Source: Leucaena leucocephala (lineage: Eukaryota > Streptophyta > Magnoliopsida > Fabales > Fabaceae). Taken from it: a stretch of DNA of 64,000 nucleotides. The stretch's first letter is position 1; every line of letters starts with the position of its first letter. Location of the stretch: assembly GCA_037074615.1 (NCBI GenBank), contig CM073534.1:10102861-10166860 (forward strand), read 5' to 3'. The notes beneath the pieces were generated by a model, which did no database searches, had not been told where the DNA came from, and saw only the letters and a list, made by a program, of their open reading frames with translations. Position numbers and translations under genes: made by a program. Positions 36,301 through 48,245 of the stretch are shown one piece after another.

Positions 36301-39293
36301 AATATTGCACCTCAACAAAAAAATAAGCAGCTTGAACAATGAAGATATATGTTGACGCATAATAGTATTATTGAAAAATGAAAACACGCAGCTAAGCTTC
36401 AATCAGAAACAATTCTCACCTATTATGTAATCTTCTATGCAATGGAAGACTGATTCCAAACAATGCCGATGTTGGGCCATGATCACTTCATTGTCTGGCA
36501 TAAAAGAGAAGTTTCTGATGATATTGGAAGCAGCAACAGCACACTGTTGTTTTTCTGCTCTCCCTTCATCATCTAAATTAAACAGAGAGTCTTCATCAAA
36601 CCACAACTCTGAAAGACGAGATTTTGTCATGCCATTCTGCTGTCTTGACTCTATACCACTAGGACCAGATGCTTGGCTGCATTAAGAGCACTATCCTGTA
36701 CTCAGATTACTTTTCTTTTTTCTTTTTTCTGCCCCACAGAGCATGTTATAAAATGAAAAACAGGGAACTCGAACACAATAAGACATAAAAGTACAAAAAC
36801 AATTACCCTAGTGTACCATTTGAACCCAGCGCTCCATACTCATTCCCAAATCCAGTTACAATTGAATTTGCCCCTAACGATCTGACTCTTCGTGTCTTAA
36901 TTAGTTCCTTTGGAAGTGCAATGTCACGCCAATCATCTATCTGTTTCAACATATGACAAGAAAATGAACCGGCATTTTCATAGAATAAATATAAAGGTAT
37001 GCCACCGATGATAATAAATACAGGAAGTTCAATAAGTCTTCCTTTTTACCAAAATATGTCTTCAAACAGTTTTATGAAACAAAATTAATTCAAGCGCTAG
37101 AATTTTTAAGGACATAAACAAGATAGGTAGCACATACAACTTGGAGAAGTGCATCAAGCAAACCAGGAATTTTTGCAAGGGGAGTTGCATCTTTGCGCAT
37201 ATCATCCTTTTCTTTGAAAGAGAGAAGTGTAAGAGTATTCAATGCCCAGGTCAGCTCACTCTTCAGACCACTTTGAAGAGCCAGAACAATTCTTTTATTG
37301 TTTTGCTCTAAAGAAGAAGAAGAAATAAAACGGAGAGAAACAACGTAAGTTAATGTAATAGCTTCCAAAAACTAACAAAAGAATCTTATCAGTGAACAAC
37401 CTTTGAGAAATAACTAAGCGCCTAGAAATGTGAAATTATAGTCATCCTGCCCTTGAATCACTGTAATAAAACAGTTTTATTTTTATTTTTATTATGAATA
37501 AGTAAAAAATATTCCTTCCAAATTTTGTTCTGGTTTTTCCATGACGCCTTTTTCCCAAAAGAGACAAAGAAAGAAAGAGGAAAAAAGAAAAGTAGTCCTC
37601 TTGGTTCTTAGTGGCTCATCAAGGAGTTGATCAACCACTTGCTTCTTTCTTTATGTATAGGATCATTATTGAGATTCTTTTGTGTCAAATTCTTGCTTAT
37701 TTATAGCAATCATTCTCTTGTCAATAAAGTCTTGACCAATTAATAACATAGGCATCAAAGCAATTGATGTTAATTGTCAAGCAATTTCACAAAGTCAACA
37801 GTTCAAGGAAAATAACAATCACGTTTGCATTTTGACCAGATAAGTTATACATTTATAGCAATAGCAATTTCCATAGCTAGAAGATAATACGGTGGAAGTG
37901 GTAGCAGATGGCATGTCAAAATCCACAACTACTGTTTTGTTGCAAGTACATTCCTCCACTTTTTCTGCTAAAATAATGAGATTTGTTGAGTGCCTTAAGA
38001 TTTTCTAGCCCTGTTTATTAACCTGAAGTTTTTTAACAACCTATCAGCATTTCACGTAAAAGAATGATTGTTGAGTACCTTAAGATTTTCTAGCCCTGTT
38101 TATTACCCTGCACTTTCTTCACAGCCTATCAGCATTTCACATAACCTTATATGATGCTGCCAGTTCAGATTCTTGCCAAAATTAAATTCTAAGATCTTTC
38201 GTGAGCAATTACATTTTATATTGTTTAGGACGATGCTTAGGCTCCTAACTCTTTCGACATTGTCATATATTGATTTTAAGGGTTTAAAGTTTATTTTCAG
38301 GACAACACAGTTAAATTTAGATCGTTATTGAGTTATAATGAGTTAGGTTTTAAACACTGGCTTTTTTTTTTTTTTGCATAAATTATTTCTTTTGCTAGTT
38401 TATTGTTGTCATTCTGAATCATATGGAACATCTTTGATATTTTGTGTGCAATATGCACTACATATGTAGCGAGCACAACACTATGCACTATATCACTAAG
38501 AGCCATTGTGCTAAAGGCGCATTAAATTTGCACGCTATAAACAGACATACCTTCCTGCATCCAGAGGTTTTAGTAAGTTTATGAACTTACCCAAATATGC
38601 TTTATACCTAGGTTTACTAATGGAAATATAGTATAATTTACTTGAAACTTGAAAGTACACATCTAATATTAGTACTTAGGCAACTTAAAGAGGCATCACA
38701 GAAAGTGTTTTCCTCTCATCATGATCAACATTGGGGAGCAGTCACGAAAGTTAACTAATGAGGTAGGATTGCCCAAGTTCTGATAGCAGAATTGCATACA
38801 ATGCAATTGAGTCATAACTCATAACACAGCCCAATTTTTCATAACTAAATCCAAAAAATTTGCCAAACACAATTTCTTTAATGAATGCAGAAATTCACGC
38901 CCTTCGTTCTATAAATACTAAAGCAAAACGTTCAGTAAGTAGTATCGAGATATATAAGCTGAAAAAAAAAACCATTTTTGGAGCAAGAATCTACCTCTTC
39001 CTTTTCTTTTCACAAGTCTTACATTTTGGAACTGTATCGAATAGGGTTGGGACGAGAACAAACACACAAACGAGATAAAAGCTATGCAATTTAGCAAACT
39101 CACCGGCGAAGGAGCTGTGGACGTGAAGGGATGGACCGAGCATGGTCAACGGAGCAGCCGAATCAGCAGCCGCAGCAGCTGCGGCGGCGGCGGCACTGGT
39201 GCTGCTACTACCAAAAGGGCGGCCTCTTTTCGCCGGCGGCGCAGACGAGCTGCCACCGGCTCCACCTGACTTGCTCTGATCTCTCTTCTGCAT
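33374..39293 (-). CDS. LFR (LEAF AND FLOWER RELATED), SWI/SNF-associated armadillo protein
   Basis: Nuclear armadillo-repeat protein. In Arabidopsis, LFR is a subunit of BRM-type SWI/SNF chromatin-remodelling complexes, required for leaf and flower development. Eight exons read on the minus strand: 39293-39104, 37307-37138, 36940-36807, 36676-36420, 34771-34666, 34584-34446, 34360-34233 and 33629-33374. All introns are GT..AG and the frame is continuous, giving 459 aa against about 460 in Arabidopsis. The N-terminus has an AT-hook-like core RGRP (23-26) and a ten-alanine run (34-43). Conserved blocks follow in the family order: EQNNKRIVLALQSGLKSE, IDDWRDIALPKE, DEDSLFNLDDEGR, MAQHRHCLE, CAAAELLGRLIINPDNEPF and the C-terminal SARGIWGM. 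Intron 1 is about 1.8 kb, intron 4 about 1.65 kb, and intron 7 holds a MITE. Confidence 0.93.
33797..34203. mobile_element. MITE-like element in LFR intron 7
   Basis: Left end TTGTTTGGATGGCAAGAGA is mirrored at the right by TCTCTCCGCATCCAAACAAAG, with GGAGG/CCTCC-type similarity further in. About 400 bp, noncoding, filling most of the intron between exons 7 and 8. A 3-bp target duplication could not be settled. Confidence 0.6.
37985..38150. repeat. Tandem duplication of ~84 bp in LFR intron 1
   Basis: Two diverged copies share CCTTAAGATTTTCTAGCCC, TGTTTATTA and CCTATCAGCATTTCAC. They start near 37985 and 38069 and have about 80 percent identity by eye. Confidence 0.75.
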
Positions 39294-39538
39294 TACTCTC
39301 TCCCGCTGTCGTTCGCTCTCACCCCCTCTAGCGCTCTGCGATGATGATTTTTTCTTTCGGTCAATTGCTTCGTCGCTTTTGAAGTTGTGAATGGCGATTT
39401 GGTTTTGTTTTTTATCAAAATGTGTTACCCTTTTTTTTTATTTTTATGAAATTGGGTTACATTTTGAATTTTTAGCCCATTATTTTGATGTCCTTCAGGC
39501 CCAAATGTTTTTTTATATTTTTGTGTATAAATTAAGTG

Positions 39539-40030
39539 TGTATCTTGAGCAAAACTTAAGTTTAGATAAAATTTAAGTTTTAAACCTAGGTTTAGACAAA
39601 AATTAGGTTTAAAAAAATTAAAACAAATAGCTATATTTGTTCAAACTGGTATTTGGACTAAATTATGGTTTAAAACTAAAGTTTCAGATAAACTAGTTAG
39701 AGTAGTTTATGGAACAGTAAAAGAGTTTATGAACTAATCAATTATTATATTACTCATACTTTTTCTTACACTCTCTCCTATTTTTTTTATATTATCTTTC
39801 CTATTTTTTATTACACCCTATCTTCTTTCTTTTTTTACATTCTCTCCCATCTCTCCTTATTTAATATTCATACCCTTTTTCGTAATTTATTAATAATAAA
39901 AATACTTCTAAAAATAACTATTTAAATACTTATTTATTTAAAATTATTTTTTTAATATTTTTTTAAATTATTTTTCTAAAATCTATCTAATTTTTTTTAT
40001 AGACCCATTTTTAAAATGTTATCCACATGG
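39539..40030 (-). mobile_element. MITE-like element, ~0.5-kb family, copy E
   Basis: Reverse orientation. It has GGTTTAGACAAAAATTAGG near its start, AACTAATCAATTATTATAT, CT-rich sequence (TCTCTCCCATCTCTCC), then AACTATTTAAATACTTATTT. It sits about 250 bp upstream of the LFR start codon. Confidence 0.55.
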
Positions 40031-41407
40031 TCCTGAGACTTCAAATTAGTGACAAAAGAGGTTTGAATTTAGTATAATGAATAAATTAAAATTTAAATAT
40101 TAAAATAGATTATATTATTTAATTTTTTAATATAATTACTTTTAATAAAAATAATAAATAAATGTCCACTTTCTCATAATTTATATAAATTTTGTATTAT
40201 ATATTTTCCTACACTCTTCTCATTCTTAAATCCTGGTCCTACTCTTAATATTTATATAGTTTTTCGTCAAATAAATGGTTTAAAATTAATAAGAATACTT
40301 TTTAAATTTTATATTTCTTTTATATTTCTTATTTAATATATTATTCTTAGAGCTTATCATTACAAAAAAAAACTTTAAAATATCGTAAAAATACCACCAC
40401 CGTTAATAATAATGGCAAACGTCCGTTAATTTTGTCATCAGATGCTTAGATACGTCAATACATCTTCTAGCCTTATTGAAGATAAGGACCTCGAAGAAGA
40501 GAACAAAGGATCAAGGCCATTAATGGGGGCAGAAAATCCAGCAAATACAATCAGGAAATAATTTGAAAATCAAAGCTCCTAAATCTATATACAATTAATG
40601 GCTACAATTTCTCCTATAATGACTGGATTTTTTACACTTCTTCCCCAACTGAAAATTCTCCATCACCGTCTTCGCCAAAAAAACAAGCCCCAGGTTCATT
40701 TCTACTCCTGTCTCCTAATGAAATCAAAACAAAGAAATCGACCAGAGGAGAAAAGAGGAAGAAATCGACCAGAAAACACACAATCACGATTTGCAGCACA
40801 GAGGAAGACGGCAGAGAGGCAGAAGATGGCGAGAATAGAGCAACGGACGGCACGATTGAAGGCAATCTCCGGCGAGAACAGAGCAACAGACAGGTTGTGG
40901 TTCCAGAAATTTCTCCTTCTCTCGTTGTTCTGTACTCATTGACGGTATTGTGGAAAAATGAGGGAGTGAGGGACGAAAACCAAGTCCGTTCTTCTCCTTC
41001 CCTTCACCTTCGTCTTCCTCACTCTTTCATGGTTCAGATCTGAGCCCCACCATTGAGAACCGGAGTTGTTTTACACAAATCTTAGTTGGAAGGGGCTATG
41101 GACTATCTCTGGAGAATGAAGGTAAGAGAATGAGAATTGGTGTGGAAAGAATAGGACAGAAAGACAGGAGAGGCTTGCTAATGCTAGCGACGATGAAGAA
41201 GGAAGAAGGCTACCGGCGGGAGAGAGAAAGAGAGCTCCTCAGAAAGATATAAGAGAGGGAGGGCGCAGTTTTGACACCTGGCACATTGGTGTGACCTGGC
41301 ATAATATGGACACAAGGTAGGACCTAGAAAAACAAAAGAAACAGACGTGTGTGCAGGCCATTTAACGTACATTCATTTTATCTCCTTACACCCAACGTTA
41401 TTTTTAG
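40031..41407. other. Intergenic sequence, possibly a decayed DNA element
   Basis: AT-rich to about 40390, then a mixed-composition block from 40400 to 41390 with overlapping open frames on both strands (40598-40942 and 40632-40886) but no recognisable protein. AACGTCCGTTAA at the left and TTTAACGTACATTC at the right hint at inverted ends of a Mutator-like nonautonomous element. This is weak. Confidence 0.25.
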
Positions 41408-41890
41408 ATATAGGGCGTTTAGAAAGGATTTTAGAAATAGATTTATAAAAAAAATTTAAATAATTTATAAAAAATAATTTTTAGAAAAGAGTTTATAAAA
41501 AAATAATTTTAAATAAATAAATATTTAAATAGTTATTTTTAAAAATATTTTTATTATTAATAGATTATAAAAAGGGATATAAGTATTAAATGAGGAGAGA
41601 TAAGATATGAGAAGAGATAGGGTGTAAGTAAGAAAAGAGATAGGGTGTAAAAAAAAAGAGAAATGAGAGATAGTGTAAAAAAAGTAGGAGATATGGTATA
41701 AGAAAAAGTATGGGTAATATAATAATTGGTTAGTTAATAAATTTTTTTACTATTCTATAAGTTACTCTGGCCAGTTTATCTAAAATTTTAATTTTAAACT
41801 ATAATTTAATCTAAATGTATATTTAAATAAATATAATTATTTATTTTAAAATTTTTTTAAATTAAAATTTTGTCCTAAAAGAGCTCTTGA
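41408..41890 (+). mobile_element. MITE-like element, ~0.5-kb family, copy F
   Basis: GGGCGTTTAGAAAGGATTTT start, AATATTTAAATAGTTATTTT, a GA-rich block (GAGGAGAGATAAGATATG), GGTAATATAATAATTGGTTA, and TTAAACTATAATTTAATC near the right end. Confidence 0.6.
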
Positions 41891-41924
41891 AATTATGTTT
41901 CTGTGACTTTTAAACAGATATATA

Positions 41925-42575
41925 GGGATAGATTTTTGAAAATGAAAAAACGCACTTAAATAACTTTTGAAAAAAGATTTTTTTAAAAAAATTATAAAAA
42001 AAATAATTTTAAATAGATAAATATTTAAATTATTATTAGGAGAAAGATTTTTATTATTGATAAATTATTAGAAATGATATAAGATTAAAAATATTAATTA
42101 AATTAGATATTATTGTTCATTTAATATTTATATCACTGTTCACTCTATTGCACTGTTTATCACATTGTACACTCCTTCTTTCCTTAACTTCTTTCATAAC
42201 TTCCAACACCATCAACTTCTTCTTTCTTCCATCGAGGATAAGGTTAAAGACCAAACGTTAACCAGTAGCTTATATATCGACAGAGGTGACACAGAGACAA
42301 TGACAGTGAGCTTCAATGGCAACGACGACAACGTGCTGGCTATAAGAGAGAAGAGAGAGTGGGGAAAAATAAGAGTAAAATAATAATTGAGTAATTTATA
42401 AGTTATTTTACTGTTTTATAAGTTAATTTCATAAGTTTATCTAAAACCTTAATTTTAAATTATAATTTAGCCTAAAAATCTGTTTAAATAAATATAACTA
42501 TTTATTTTAAAAAAATTTAAAATTAAATTTTACTCAAAAATATTTATAAAATTACAGTTTTTTGTAGTTCCAAAC
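41925..42575 (+). mobile_element. MITE-like element, long form, copy G
   Basis: Family left and right parts flank about 240 bp of extra interior (about 42110-42345) starting around a CACTGTTCACTC motif. The interior is less AT-rich and comparable with copy C. The 72-codon frame in it (42165-42383) is not believed to be a gene. It lies only about 35 bp after copy F. Confidence 0.5.
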
Positions 42576-43636
42576 ATACACATAATTTAGATATTTCTTT
42601 GCCTTGACCCAATGTCATATGACAAGGCAATTTTTTTAATGAGAAAAAAAAAACAAGAATCCATGCGAAAAAGAAACATTTTGTTATATCCTCCAAGACT
42701 CAAACAGTCCGATGAAACTGACGGACATTCCGGCCCTCGGATGTTGCCATATTCTTAACTACTCATGTTAAATAATTTTTTAAATTAATTATATATTAAA
42801 TATAAAAAAGTATAATTTATCTTATAAAAAATAAATAATATAATTTATTAAAAAATTTATATTATACTCTTCTCAGTTGTAAATATTGAAATTAGTTTAT
42901 AAATTTATTTTAATTATAAATATAAAACTTTAATATATTTTATATGGTAAATTAATATTTTTTAAACTATTTTTTATTAATTGTATATATTAAAAGATTT
43001 TTACTTTCAGTTAATTAGTAATTTTTAATGTAAATAGAGAGAATAATTTTAAAAAATCAAAATATTTTTTATAATTAATAAACTTACCTACTTTTTTTTT
43101 ATTTTTATAAATTAGTTTGTTTAAACTTTACATTTAGTATCTATGTATTCACAAGTAATCAGGACTTATAACTAAGAATTTATTTAGTTTAAACTTATAT
43201 ATAATTGACCCTTTTTCACCTTTATTTTAAAAAAAAATTGTTTATTCTGTATATATAATCTTAATCTTTCTAGACTCATGCTTTAAAATTATTTGAATTT
43301 GTCCCATATGCTTAAAATAAAATATACATATAAGACCCATATTTATTTTTTACTTAATTTATAAGTTATAAGTGAGGAACCAGTATATATATATATATAT
43401 ATATATATAAATTACTATTTGTAAAAATATTTACCAAGAACAATGGATACATAAACAGTGTGGAATTACGTGACTCACAGTCTCACGCTGACAACAGTAA
43501 GCTTATAAGTCATAACATAATAACTCTCTCTCCAATCTGTCGTTTACTATATTCCCCACCCGGACCACCCCTGCCCTGCCCTACATCTGTTCTGTCAACT
43601 GTCCGTCGGTTTTTTTAATCAAATAATTAAAATTAT
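42576..43636. other. AT-rich intergenic sequence
   Basis: No gene is recognised. It contains a TA microsatellite at 43384-43409. Confidence 0.35.
43384..43409. repeat. TA microsatellite
   Basis: Thirteen uninterrupted TA units. Confidence 0.9.
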
Positions 43637-44130
43637 AGGTTTATTTAGATAAAATTTTAAAAATAGATTTATAAAAAATTAAATAACTTTTAAAAAATAA
43701 TTTTTAGAGAAGAGTTTATAAAAAAAATAATTTTAAATAAATGAGTATTTTGATAATTATTTTTAAAAATATTTTTATTATTGATAAATTATAAAAAAAG
43801 GGTATTAATATTAAATAATGAGAGAGAAGAGATGGTGTAAAAAAAGAAAAGAGAAATTGTATAAGAAAAAATATGAGAAATAAGAGAGGGTGTAAGAAAA
43901 AGTATGAGAGATGGTATAAGAAAAAATAAAGGTAATATAATAATTGGTTAGTTCATAATGTCTTTTATTGTTCCATAAGTTATTTTGATTAGTTTATCTG
44001 AAACTTTAATTTTAAATTATAATTTAGTCTAAAAATTTATTTGAATAAATATAATTATTTATTTTAAAAAAATTTAAAATCTAAATTTTATTCAAAAAGA
44101 ACTTTTAAAACTTTTATTTACAAGCAAATC
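43637..44130 (+). mobile_element. MITE-like element, ~0.5-kb family, copy H
   Basis: Family order is visible: GTTTATTTAGATAAAATTTT, ATGAGTATTTTGATAATTA, GA-rich block, GGTAATATAATAATTGGTTA, TTAAATTATAATTTAGTC. It ends about 275 bp before the large solo LTR. Confidence 0.55.
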
Positions 44131-44476
44131 AGGCACTATAGGTAAGATTGAATGTACGAGAGAATTTATATATTATTAGACCAAAAGCGATTGGCAGAAA
44201 TTATTTGTTAAGGTTAAAGGGTGAAGATTCAAATTTTTTTTAGAAGTTTTTACCTAGGACATGAAAGTATCTAAAATAAATTTTTAAATCAATATTGTAT
44301 ATATTAACGGTTAATGTTATTTTTTTAATTGTTAAAATAATTTTATTTATTTTTAATATTTTTAAGATAATATTAATTGAAAAAAAACTTTTCGAATACC
44401 TACCATGTTATAGCCCAAGAATTTTTAAAGGGTATATATATATATATATTTTGTTGCATATAAGGTTGTAGAGAAG

Positions 44477-44545
44477 ACGTTAGTAGAGTGGTTCAGAGGT
44501 GGAGAATGAATTTGTAGGTCATGTGTTCGATCCCTGGGCGCTACG
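44477..44545 (+). other. tRNA-like segment with Pol III A and B boxes inside the LTR
   Basis: TAGAGTGGTTCAGAGG fits an A-box and GTGTTCGATCCC closely fits the B-box (GGTTCGANTCC), about 30 bases apart, followed by GCTACG. The arms do not form a full cloverleaf, so this is not a working tRNA gene. It may be a tRNA-derived fragment captured by the LTR. Confidence 0.4.
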
Positions 44546-45445
44546 TGAGTTTTAATTTTTTTTAGCATGAAATTACAAAAATGCCCTTCTGTCCTTTTTA
44601 CCTAGTCCCAACTTCCTTTCCTCATTTCTCTTCAGTGCAGTCGTGTCTTAGAGCAGCGATTCACCTTTTAGTCGGGCCACTCCTTTTAGTCGAGCCACTC
44701 CTTTCCCCCATTGCGATTTCTGTCGACAACAAGCTGTAGTGAGGGTGTGAGCAGAAAGAAATTAGAGGAGTGAGCCGCGAGAGGAAGTAAGGGTCGCTGG
44801 CGATGGTGGATTAGCGGTGTAATGATGGCGACGGAAGAGTAAGGCAGGGAGCAACGGAAGAAAAGAGGGTAACCGTGCTATCAAGTGTCTTCATTGCACT
44901 GTAGCAAGTCTCCGAATTTCCTTTCTTCTGTTGCTTGAGTTGCATCGTGAGTGTTGAACGTCGGGGTGCGTGGTTTGGTATGGTAGTTACTACAAGTTCT
45001 CCGAGCTCCTTCCTTATCTCTGTCCAGTTTCTTTGGGATAGTGGTACGTATGAACCACTTCTTCTTTCTTTTGTTGGATCAGTGCTCACTATCATGGGAT
45101 GATATAAATTTCCATTTTCCCTGCTTGCCGAGCTGTGATGATTGAATGAGAGAGAGTTATGTGTGTTGTGATTTTGTTTCTGGATGGCTTGTGTGTGTAT
45201 ATGCGTGGAGTTACTTATTAGAAGGAGAGAAGTATGCATATATATGTGTGGGGGATTGAAATTGTGCCCCTCTGTTGGTTGTGAGTGTTGCGGCTATAGG
45301 GAAAGTTTGGTTGCTGCTGTTCTGATATATATATATATACATATTTAGTTGCTATTTTGAGAAGTTGCACATATATATATATACACGAGTTTGTATGATG
45401 TATTTGAGGATTGTTATAATGCATGTTGATAGGAGACATAGAGTT

Positions 45446-45471
45446 TATATATATATATATATATATATATC
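45446..45471. repeat. AT microsatellite in the large LTR
   Basis: About thirteen AT units. Confidence 0.85.
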
Positions 45472-45851
45472 TGAAAACTGATTTAAAATCACTGTTTAGA
45501 GTAATATTTATGAAGTTTGAGGTTTAAACTATTACACCATGTGTTAAGGCTCAAAATGACGTTGGAATAGTATTATTGAAGCTGGATAATTTTTTTTAAA
45601 ATCACATTGAAGGATAAACTGAAAAGAGGACTCCTTGTTTTGGTGCTTTAAATTGTAAAGTAAGGATCTATTTTATGGTTCTCATGTATGATGTCATTGG
45701 ATTTGTTTAAAAGTGAAATATTAAATATGTAAAATAGTTAGATTGATGTTGGAGATTTCTTGATGATAAATAGATGTTTTTCGGGAAAATTTAGGAAATG
45801 TTATAGGAAAAAAAAGAATAAAAGATAATGAATGTTACTGTTTGGGCACAC

Positions 45852-45852
45852 G

Positions 45853-45878
<26 letters not shown>
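45852..45878. repeat. AT microsatellite in the large LTR
   Basis: About thirteen TA units. Confidence 0.85.
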
Positions 45879-45884
<6 letters not shown>

Positions 45885-46131
45885 CATATAGTGCTGCTAT
45901 GTGTTATAGCTTGCTGTTTTAAATTGTGTTGGGAAGGGAAAGAATGATTCTTTTGTATGAATGAGGCTTTGAAATGATAGAGCTTACTATGAATTTGCTC
46001 TCTTTATTGGAATCATGTGGCATAGGTTAAGTAAGGCAACAAGATACCTTTGATCCTGGAATTAAATTTTCTTTGCTGTTTTGCAAGATATATTATATCA
46101 GCAGTGGTTGTTGGAAAGCTTTAAAGGAATG

Positions 46132-46151
46132 ATGTGTGTGTGTGTGTGTGT
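46132..46151. repeat. GT microsatellite in the large LTR
   Basis: About ten TG units. Confidence 0.85.
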
Positions 46152-47782
46152 ATCAGTTTGCGTTGTACTGGGCATTGGTTTTTGGTTTAAATCTTGGAAG
46201 TAAGAATAATGGAACTGAAGGCTATAGGAGGCTAAGTATTGGAATTGAAAGGTACATAGGATAGGATAGCATATATGCATACATATATAGAGATTTCACT
46301 GTTGTGTGTAAACTGAATTTGAGTTTAAGTTTTGAAAGGAAAAAAGATTTGAAAAGCTATGTTTTGGTTTTGTGTGGAATGTGCTCAAATTGAGGTGTTG
46401 CTGAGTTATGAATTGTGGTTTTAGGGTGTTGGTTTTGGTCTCTGTTTGGCAAAAATTTAGGATATAAGCTTGTCAGAATTTCAAGTGCTTTATTTCTATT
46501 GGAACTTTGAATAGAATGTTAATATCCTATGTCAGAATACCAGGGGATTGAGAAGTGAATGTAATCGAAGTGGTTGAACTGAAAAGAGTAACAGTTTAGG
46601 AGCGTGGCAGGTGAGTAATAACATTCCCTAAAATTTACATTTTCAAATGCATTGTCATTTCAAATGATGAATTTTAAATATGGATTTTGAAAAAGCAAAT
46701 TTTATGAAAGTATGGTTTAAATCGTTAGAAATCATTTTCTTTCGATTGGTTTACAAAAGAATTATGATTATGTATGAAAATGGATGAATAAGTTTTTGAA
46801 AAGAGTTTGACAAAAGTTACATTGAACTGATGTTATTCATAAAATATATTCTTATGTGAATTTCATATGATTTTACAGTAATTTGATTTTTAATGTACAT
46901 GCTGGGGTTTTCGAAATTCAAAGTGGTTTTTACCAACAGTTATGGCATTGAAATAGTTGAGATTATTACATGTGAAATAAACCCCATGCATGATGGAAAT
47001 GTTTTAGAAAGGATGAAATACAGAACGCTAGTTGCTAACAGCAGTACTGTTAGCCCTTGGTGCACCTTGGTTACCCGAGCTTGACGGATATACGTGGGTT
47101 TCATACTCGCGACGTGTTAGAAATTGTGCCCTAGGGGTCAATCATTGTCTTATGAATTTATTAATTGTATTATCATATTATTTGCATGTTTATTGTGATG
47201 ACCATCATTGGATAATTCATGATCTTATCCTAAATGTCCCTGGTCGATCATCTATATGGGAGCAGAGATGAAATAAGGCCAGTATGACTTTGAAGATGTA
47301 TAGAGATATAAATCAAAGTCATAGGCACATGTAAGAGTACAAGGTGTTGGACCGACCCGCTATGAGAGAGCTGCATGGGTTACGTCATAAGCTTCTCTCA
47401 TATACAAACCATGCCACTATACCCTTTGACATGAGATCATCATGGATTCCTATATAATAAACGCTCAGCTTTGACCTAGTCAAAAGTCACTTTTGACCGA
47501 ACGATCATAAAAACTATGTTCGGGCTTAGTGATTTTTCATGCGGAGGAATGTGAATGGTCAAGATGGAATTTGTCCCTCACATTCGTAGAGAGATATTAC
47601 TGGGCCCCTCGATGAGTGAGTCTGAGAAATGTATGGCCATATTGTAATGGAAAGGTAGTTCCATTTCTATAGTCAGACTACTCATGGATCGAGAAAGTAA
47701 CGGTCAGAAATAGGAGGATGACATTATCCATGCCTCATCCATGACCAAAATATCGCGTGACAGAAGGGACATGATATGGTTG

Positions 47783-47790
47783 TATAAAAG
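47783..47790 (+). promoter_or_regulatory. TATA box of the nested LTR
   Basis: TATAAAAG at the same relative position as in the first LTR copy. Confidence 0.45.
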
Positions 47791-48061
47791 GTTACATCGT
47801 TTATCGATCCTCATATGATTTGGGTAGTCGTTATGTCTTGCTAGAGACCGCTTACGACTTGTGGGCCAGTATAGTAAATGGCCCACTGCCAACTTCACAT
47901 GGGCCTACAGGGTCGCACACAAAATAGCCTAACACGAGCTATGATGTCCAGATTCATTGAATCTAAGACGTGTCCAGATTCAATGAATGATCCAAGGTTG
48001 ATGTATATATTTATTTATATTTATATTCGTATATATATATAAATTCGTATATATACATTAT

Positions 48062-48245
48062 ATATAAGGGATATATAGGATTTAATTTATAAGGATAAAT
48101 TAAATCTCTATCATGTTTGAATTTGAAATTTAAATTGATAAGATATCTCATATAAGATATATTTACAAGATTTAATTTATAAGGATAAATTAAATTTCTA
48201 TTACGTTTGAATTTAAAATTCAAATTGACATGATATCTCAAATTT
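48062..48245 (+). repeat. 90-bp palindromic tandem repeat in the nested LTR
   Basis: Counterpart of 19226-19425, with the same nested inverted repeats and period and a few substitutions. Confidence 0.7.

Noticed and set aside
38560..38580. CTGCATCCAGAGGTTT in LFR intron 1, reminiscent of miR162
   Set aside because: Only short pieces match and in the wrong order; no foldback precursor around it.
40598..40942. 114-codon plus-strand frame and its minus-strand counterpart (40632-40886)
   Set aside because: Both strands are open in a purine/pyrimidine-skewed block, no domain is visible, and similar skewed blocks lie inside MITE copies.
44811..45239. 142-codon minus-strand frame inside the large LTR
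   Set aside because: Lies within the solo LTR, has no retroelement domain, and is Ser/Thr/His-rich antisense sequence.
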